Shown: one piece after another, positions 60,343 through 64,000 of the stretch
How the letters are laid out: each line of letters opens with the position of its first letter
Numbering within the stretch: position 1 is the stretch's first letter
From: Trochalopteron elliotii
Taxonomy: Eukaryota; Chordata; Aves; Passeriformes; Leiothrichidae
DNA: 64,000 nt
Direction of reading: 5' to 3'
NCBI GenBank assembly: GCA_024734555.1
Contig: JANPWX010000026.1
Location: 930,848-994,847, forward strand
Translations under genes and position numbers: made by a program
Notes under the pieces: model-generated
Seen by the model: only the letters and a program-made list of their open reading frames with translations
Database searches by the model: none
What the model was told of the DNA's origin: nothing

Positions 60343-63300
60343 TTGCAGTTTTTTCCTTCTCTTAATTTTTATTGAAGGAATTTACTTTTGCTGGCCTGTA
60401 AAACTTGCAGAAATCCAAGTAACAGAGGCAAAACAAAAGTATGTATTTGTACTATGGCAAACTCTGAGTCTAAAGAGACCTCCCTTAGCAAAAGAAGTGA
60501 TAAGAGATTGGATCTTTTTGGATGGCAAAGCAATCTGTTGAGAAAATTGTGTGATAATATTTGCACTGGCAACTTGCTTCCTGAAGAGCCACAGGACTCT
60601 AAAATCCCTCATGTACTCAGGTGTCGTGTATTTCCCAGCTTAAAAACATATTTTCTTGGATTTAAAAATGACTGCTGACAGAGATGTGAAGGGATTTGTT
60701 TTGGCAAGGCACAGCAGTCACCAATTTTTTTACTGCAGGAGCTAATAAATGTGAATTTGTTTTATGGTAAGAAAAGGAGCCCTCCAGCTAAAAAATTATG
60801 TGACACTACTTGTTTTGTAACTGAGGGAAGAAATAGTTTTGCAATGTATATAGCGCAACTATATTGAATTCTTCTGAATTATTTTCAAACATTTCAGAAA
60901 ATATGGACTATGACAAAAGAAAGGTGGGTCGTTTTTAAAATGAGGTGTTATCTTCCAGGTAGCATGACACAATGGAATTCTGTACAGAGAAGGGAATTTT
61001 AAAGAATTGATAGGAAAGTTTTTCCTTTTTTTTAAATTTTAGTTTTCTGCCTGCTGTTTTGATTTTTCTGCCATTGTAGTCTGTATCCAAAAGGAGTTCA
61101 TATTAAATATGATGTTTAAAAGAGTTACTTAGAAATTGCAGTTTTTATAAACCATTAATGAAACTGTAAACAGATGTGTGAATCCATGGAAATATGGACA
61201 AGTACCTGAATTCTCACTGGGTTGAAGTAGCAAAGTGTGATCATATGAAGTATTATATGGATTTTGTTTTTGTGTTTTTGTCAGATAATATTTCCTGGTC
61301 ACTGTCTATGTGTACAATATTGTCAGTTATGCCTTATTTTCTAAGTGAAAAATAACCTTAATTTGTTATTTAGCAGTGCTCTTCAGGAAAACTTTCCAAG
61401 AGAAAAATGTTTAAATGACTTTATAACTTACTTGTTCATTTTAGATACTAAGGTTATTTACTCCACTTCTCAAGCTATTGGATTCAATGTTTGTAAGGTT
61501 TAGACAACCCTTGGAGAATTCTAAGACTGCACATTCTTCATGAAAATGTATGCTGTTAACTTTATTACTGCTTAATTAAATGATGATTTGTTAATAGAAG
61601 AAAATTATTAATGCTTTCTCAGGGGACTGAAAATGTACTCTAGTCACTTATTCTGCATTTAGTCACTATAGGTGATGTCAGAATAAAAATCAGAACTCCT
61701 AAATGGATTTTTATTAATTGTACGAAATTGAAAAGTGGTAATTATACTTTTTTATTGTTAATACAACATAAATACGTGAATTATAAGATGATAAAAATAT
61801 TTCTAAACCTTGGATTTCTTATCCTGCAGCCTTACCAGAACCATGCCAAAAAAAAGAAGGGGAAAATGTTTTTTTTTTAATATTGGAACATAATATTGGA
61901 ACATCTTTCCATTTGCTTCTACTTAGATTTAAGCTCAGTGTGGTGACACCTCAGATCCGTACACTCCTAGTAGCATCCTAAGACTCACAATGTTGTGTTT
62001 GTTCGTGAAAGGTTGCCTTCCCTCTGGAGGAGAACTTACCTTGGGAACAAAGCAGCTTTAGTGAGATTTTGGTTTTGAAAGTTCCATTTCTACTGGGAAA
62101 ACTTGTTGAGTTGTATGGGAACTGGCCCCCATGGAATGATCGTGTAGGATTTCATTATGTCCTCCGCTATGGTGCTGCCCACTAACCTAGACATATTTGC
62201 TGTCTGTGTGTCCATCCTCCACAGGCAGTAAATTGCCTTGTCTAGGAATAGACACCAGCATACACCAAGTCTGGCATGCTGTCATGAAAGGTCTTGAAGG
62301 CGGGCCAGAAGAGCCTCTAGTCTGTTCTTTTAGTATGGTGGTATTTGAAGCAGCATTTCTTAAATTCAGCTTTCCTGGGCCACTGAGGAATCTTCCCACT
62401 CAGATTCAATCTGACCTATACCATTGTGTTGGTTTAGTATAAATAGTGAAGTGCAATTAGTAATTTTTTTTGAACTGACAACTAAAATAGCTAATTGCAT
62501 GCAGAAATACACTTCTAGGTTACACAGTTTTAAAAGTTAGAAGAAAGTTTAAGATTGTTTTGTTTGTTTGTTTGTTTGTTTGTTTTTAAAGGAGGTAAGG
62601 CAGTCCTGACTCTCTCCTTTAGAGGGGCCAGGACGGCTCAGCTTGCTTAGCTGAGCAAAACTTAACACCACCACAAGCATACATTAAATATGATCATATG
62701 ACAATGTATTGTGGTACTGGCTTACCTTCCATGACTTAAATACTTAGCCTAGTGTTTTAGTATGAACACAGCCTAATTCAGGGTATACCCGAAAACTCCT
62801 TAGCATTGTCAAGATCTGTTTACCTGATTATGAACATATTTGAGAGTCAAATGTTATACCTGTCACACCTATTTCAGTTTCAGATGGAAAAAAAAAATTC
62901 TTGACATTAGCAAGAAGTTAATACCTTTCATTGATCTTGCTAAAGAATCAGTGTAAAATTCACAAATTGGAAGAAACCTTTGGAGAGGTCTAAGAATTTG
63001 TTTTAATTAACTGTAGTCTTAATTTTTAGTATGTGAAAATGAACTAGTCAGCCTTTAGATACCAATATCATTTTGTACCTTGATTTCTCTCTTTTATCTC
63101 CTCATATCCAAAGTATAATTTTCTAATTTTCTTTAGAAGCTGTAGCTTTTTCTTTCCCAGATACTTTTTGGTGAACCATTTTGTAAGATATGCTGTGTTT
63201 GTGAAGTGAAAATATTAGAAGGGATTTTTTTAGTTTTGGTTAAAGTCATGACTTTGATTTTTACCGTAAGATTCATATTTTCCAGTTCAAACCAGAAAGT

Positions 63301-64000
63301 TTATCCAAGTATCAATGGCACCAAGAAAAAGTGCTGCTCAGTTTACCTCAGCTAGAAATGCTGCTCAATACTATCATTACTACGATTTAAAAAATATTTG
63401 ACATTTCCCTTACAGCTGTGTCATACCTTTATTTGCTAGAGATCCAACAGACAAAATCTGCAAATGTACAGACTTAGTTCCGACTATCTTAGAGTCTTCA
63501 TTTTAAGAGGGATTTTGCAACTTTTTTTAGTGTGGGTTAATACACACAACTGCATAGAAAATAAAATTCAATATATATGCCAAAAACCTGCTTTGGTAAT
63601 GTTTATGGCGGCGTAAGAGGCATTTTAAGATGAGATTCAATCTGATAAGCAGAGGGGAGAAAGGAAAAAATAATGCTAGTATGAACACCTCATGGCTAAA
63701 AAGGATAATACTATGAATAAATATTGTGAAAGATTTATGATTCAAAAATCATGGGAACTTTTCATTTGAAAACAAATTAATTAATTTCACAGCTCTCAAT
63801 TTATGAAAGCTCTGTGGGATTGGAATTTGAAAGTAGTGAAAGGATATTAAGGATCAGTTTTCCCTTCCTGCAACTTTTAAATATGCCTGTTTGAGCACTG
63901 CCTCCATCCTTCAGTTTATGTGTGCAACACGATGTTTATTTTTTTCCCCCAGGTCATCACTGAAATGGGGAATCTAATTTCACTGGAAGATTTTCTGAGA
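60343..64000. other. Intergenic, only simple repeats recognised
   Basis: AT-rich, with the TTTG microsatellite at 62555-62585 and a short direct duplication of taatattggaaca near 61878-61903. A splice-acceptor-like site lies at the right edge. Confidence 0.5.
62555..62585 (+). repeat. (TTTG)n microsatellite
   Basis: About seven copies of TTTG/TGTT ending in TTTTTAAA. Confidence 0.9.

Noticed and set aside
1..64000. CRISPR arrays, operons, bacterial promoters or terminators, tRNA or rRNA genes
   Set aside because: None seen. Splice sites, CR1, ERV LTRs and CpG islands show vertebrate nuclear DNA. The direct repeats found are minisatellites or microsatellites without spacers.

Overview
The window looks like AT-rich avian nuclear DNA. 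It holds one recognisable protein-coding gene, several decayed CR1 LINE copies (the dominant bird retroelement), a solo LTR of the bird ERVL type inside an intron, and a GC-rich segment whose left part resembles passerine endogenous-retrovirus LTRs. I infer a bird, probably a songbird. That assignment rests on repeat types and recalled repeat sequence, not on a search.

The gene is NAF1 on the plus strand. NAF1 is the assembly factor that loads the H/ACA ribonucleoprotein core and is later replaced by GAR1. Eight coding exons (6803-8151, 9908-10040, 11958-12051, 15111-15193, 16129-16289, 19884-19935, 24272-24377, 26891-27312) join in frame at GT/AG sites. They give 2400 nt, or 799 residues plus a stop. 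A CpG-rich promoter with a perfect NRF1 palindrome, an ETS-like site and GC boxes lies just upstream, and an AATAAA polyadenylation signal lies at 27579. The encoded order is: an unusual N-terminal repeat region, an acidic serine-rich linker, the Gar1/Naf1 core domain, a lysine-rich segment, and an RG- and proline-rich tail.

The most striking feature is exon 1. Instead of a short N-terminus it carries about eight in-frame tandem units of 51-53 residues. Each starts with a copy of the initiator region (MEVQ... or MDVQ...EQLE.L). The array has a 471-bp higher-order period, and four units carry a canonical G-quadruplex motif. It makes this NAF1 roughly 300 residues longer than the mammalian protein as I remember it.

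Layout: 1-6590 is 5' flank with one CR1 (about 2546-3710). 6590-27612 is NAF1, with an ERVL-type solo LTR in intron 2, a pyrimidine decamer array in intron 3 and a CR1 in intron 6. 27613-64000 is intergenic DNA with CR1 fragments near 30.2, 31.4, 34.6, 41.2, 43.1-44.4, 46.4 and 50.5 kb, an ERV-like GC-rich island at 51.2-52.0 kb, and low-complexity tracts. No second gene is convincing. This fits the large gene-poor interval known 3' of NAF1 in vertebrates (towards FSTL5), which is inference from remembered synteny. Weak coding-like traces at 42.1-42.6 kb (minus), 54.3-54.6 kb (plus) and the right edge are listed as leads only.
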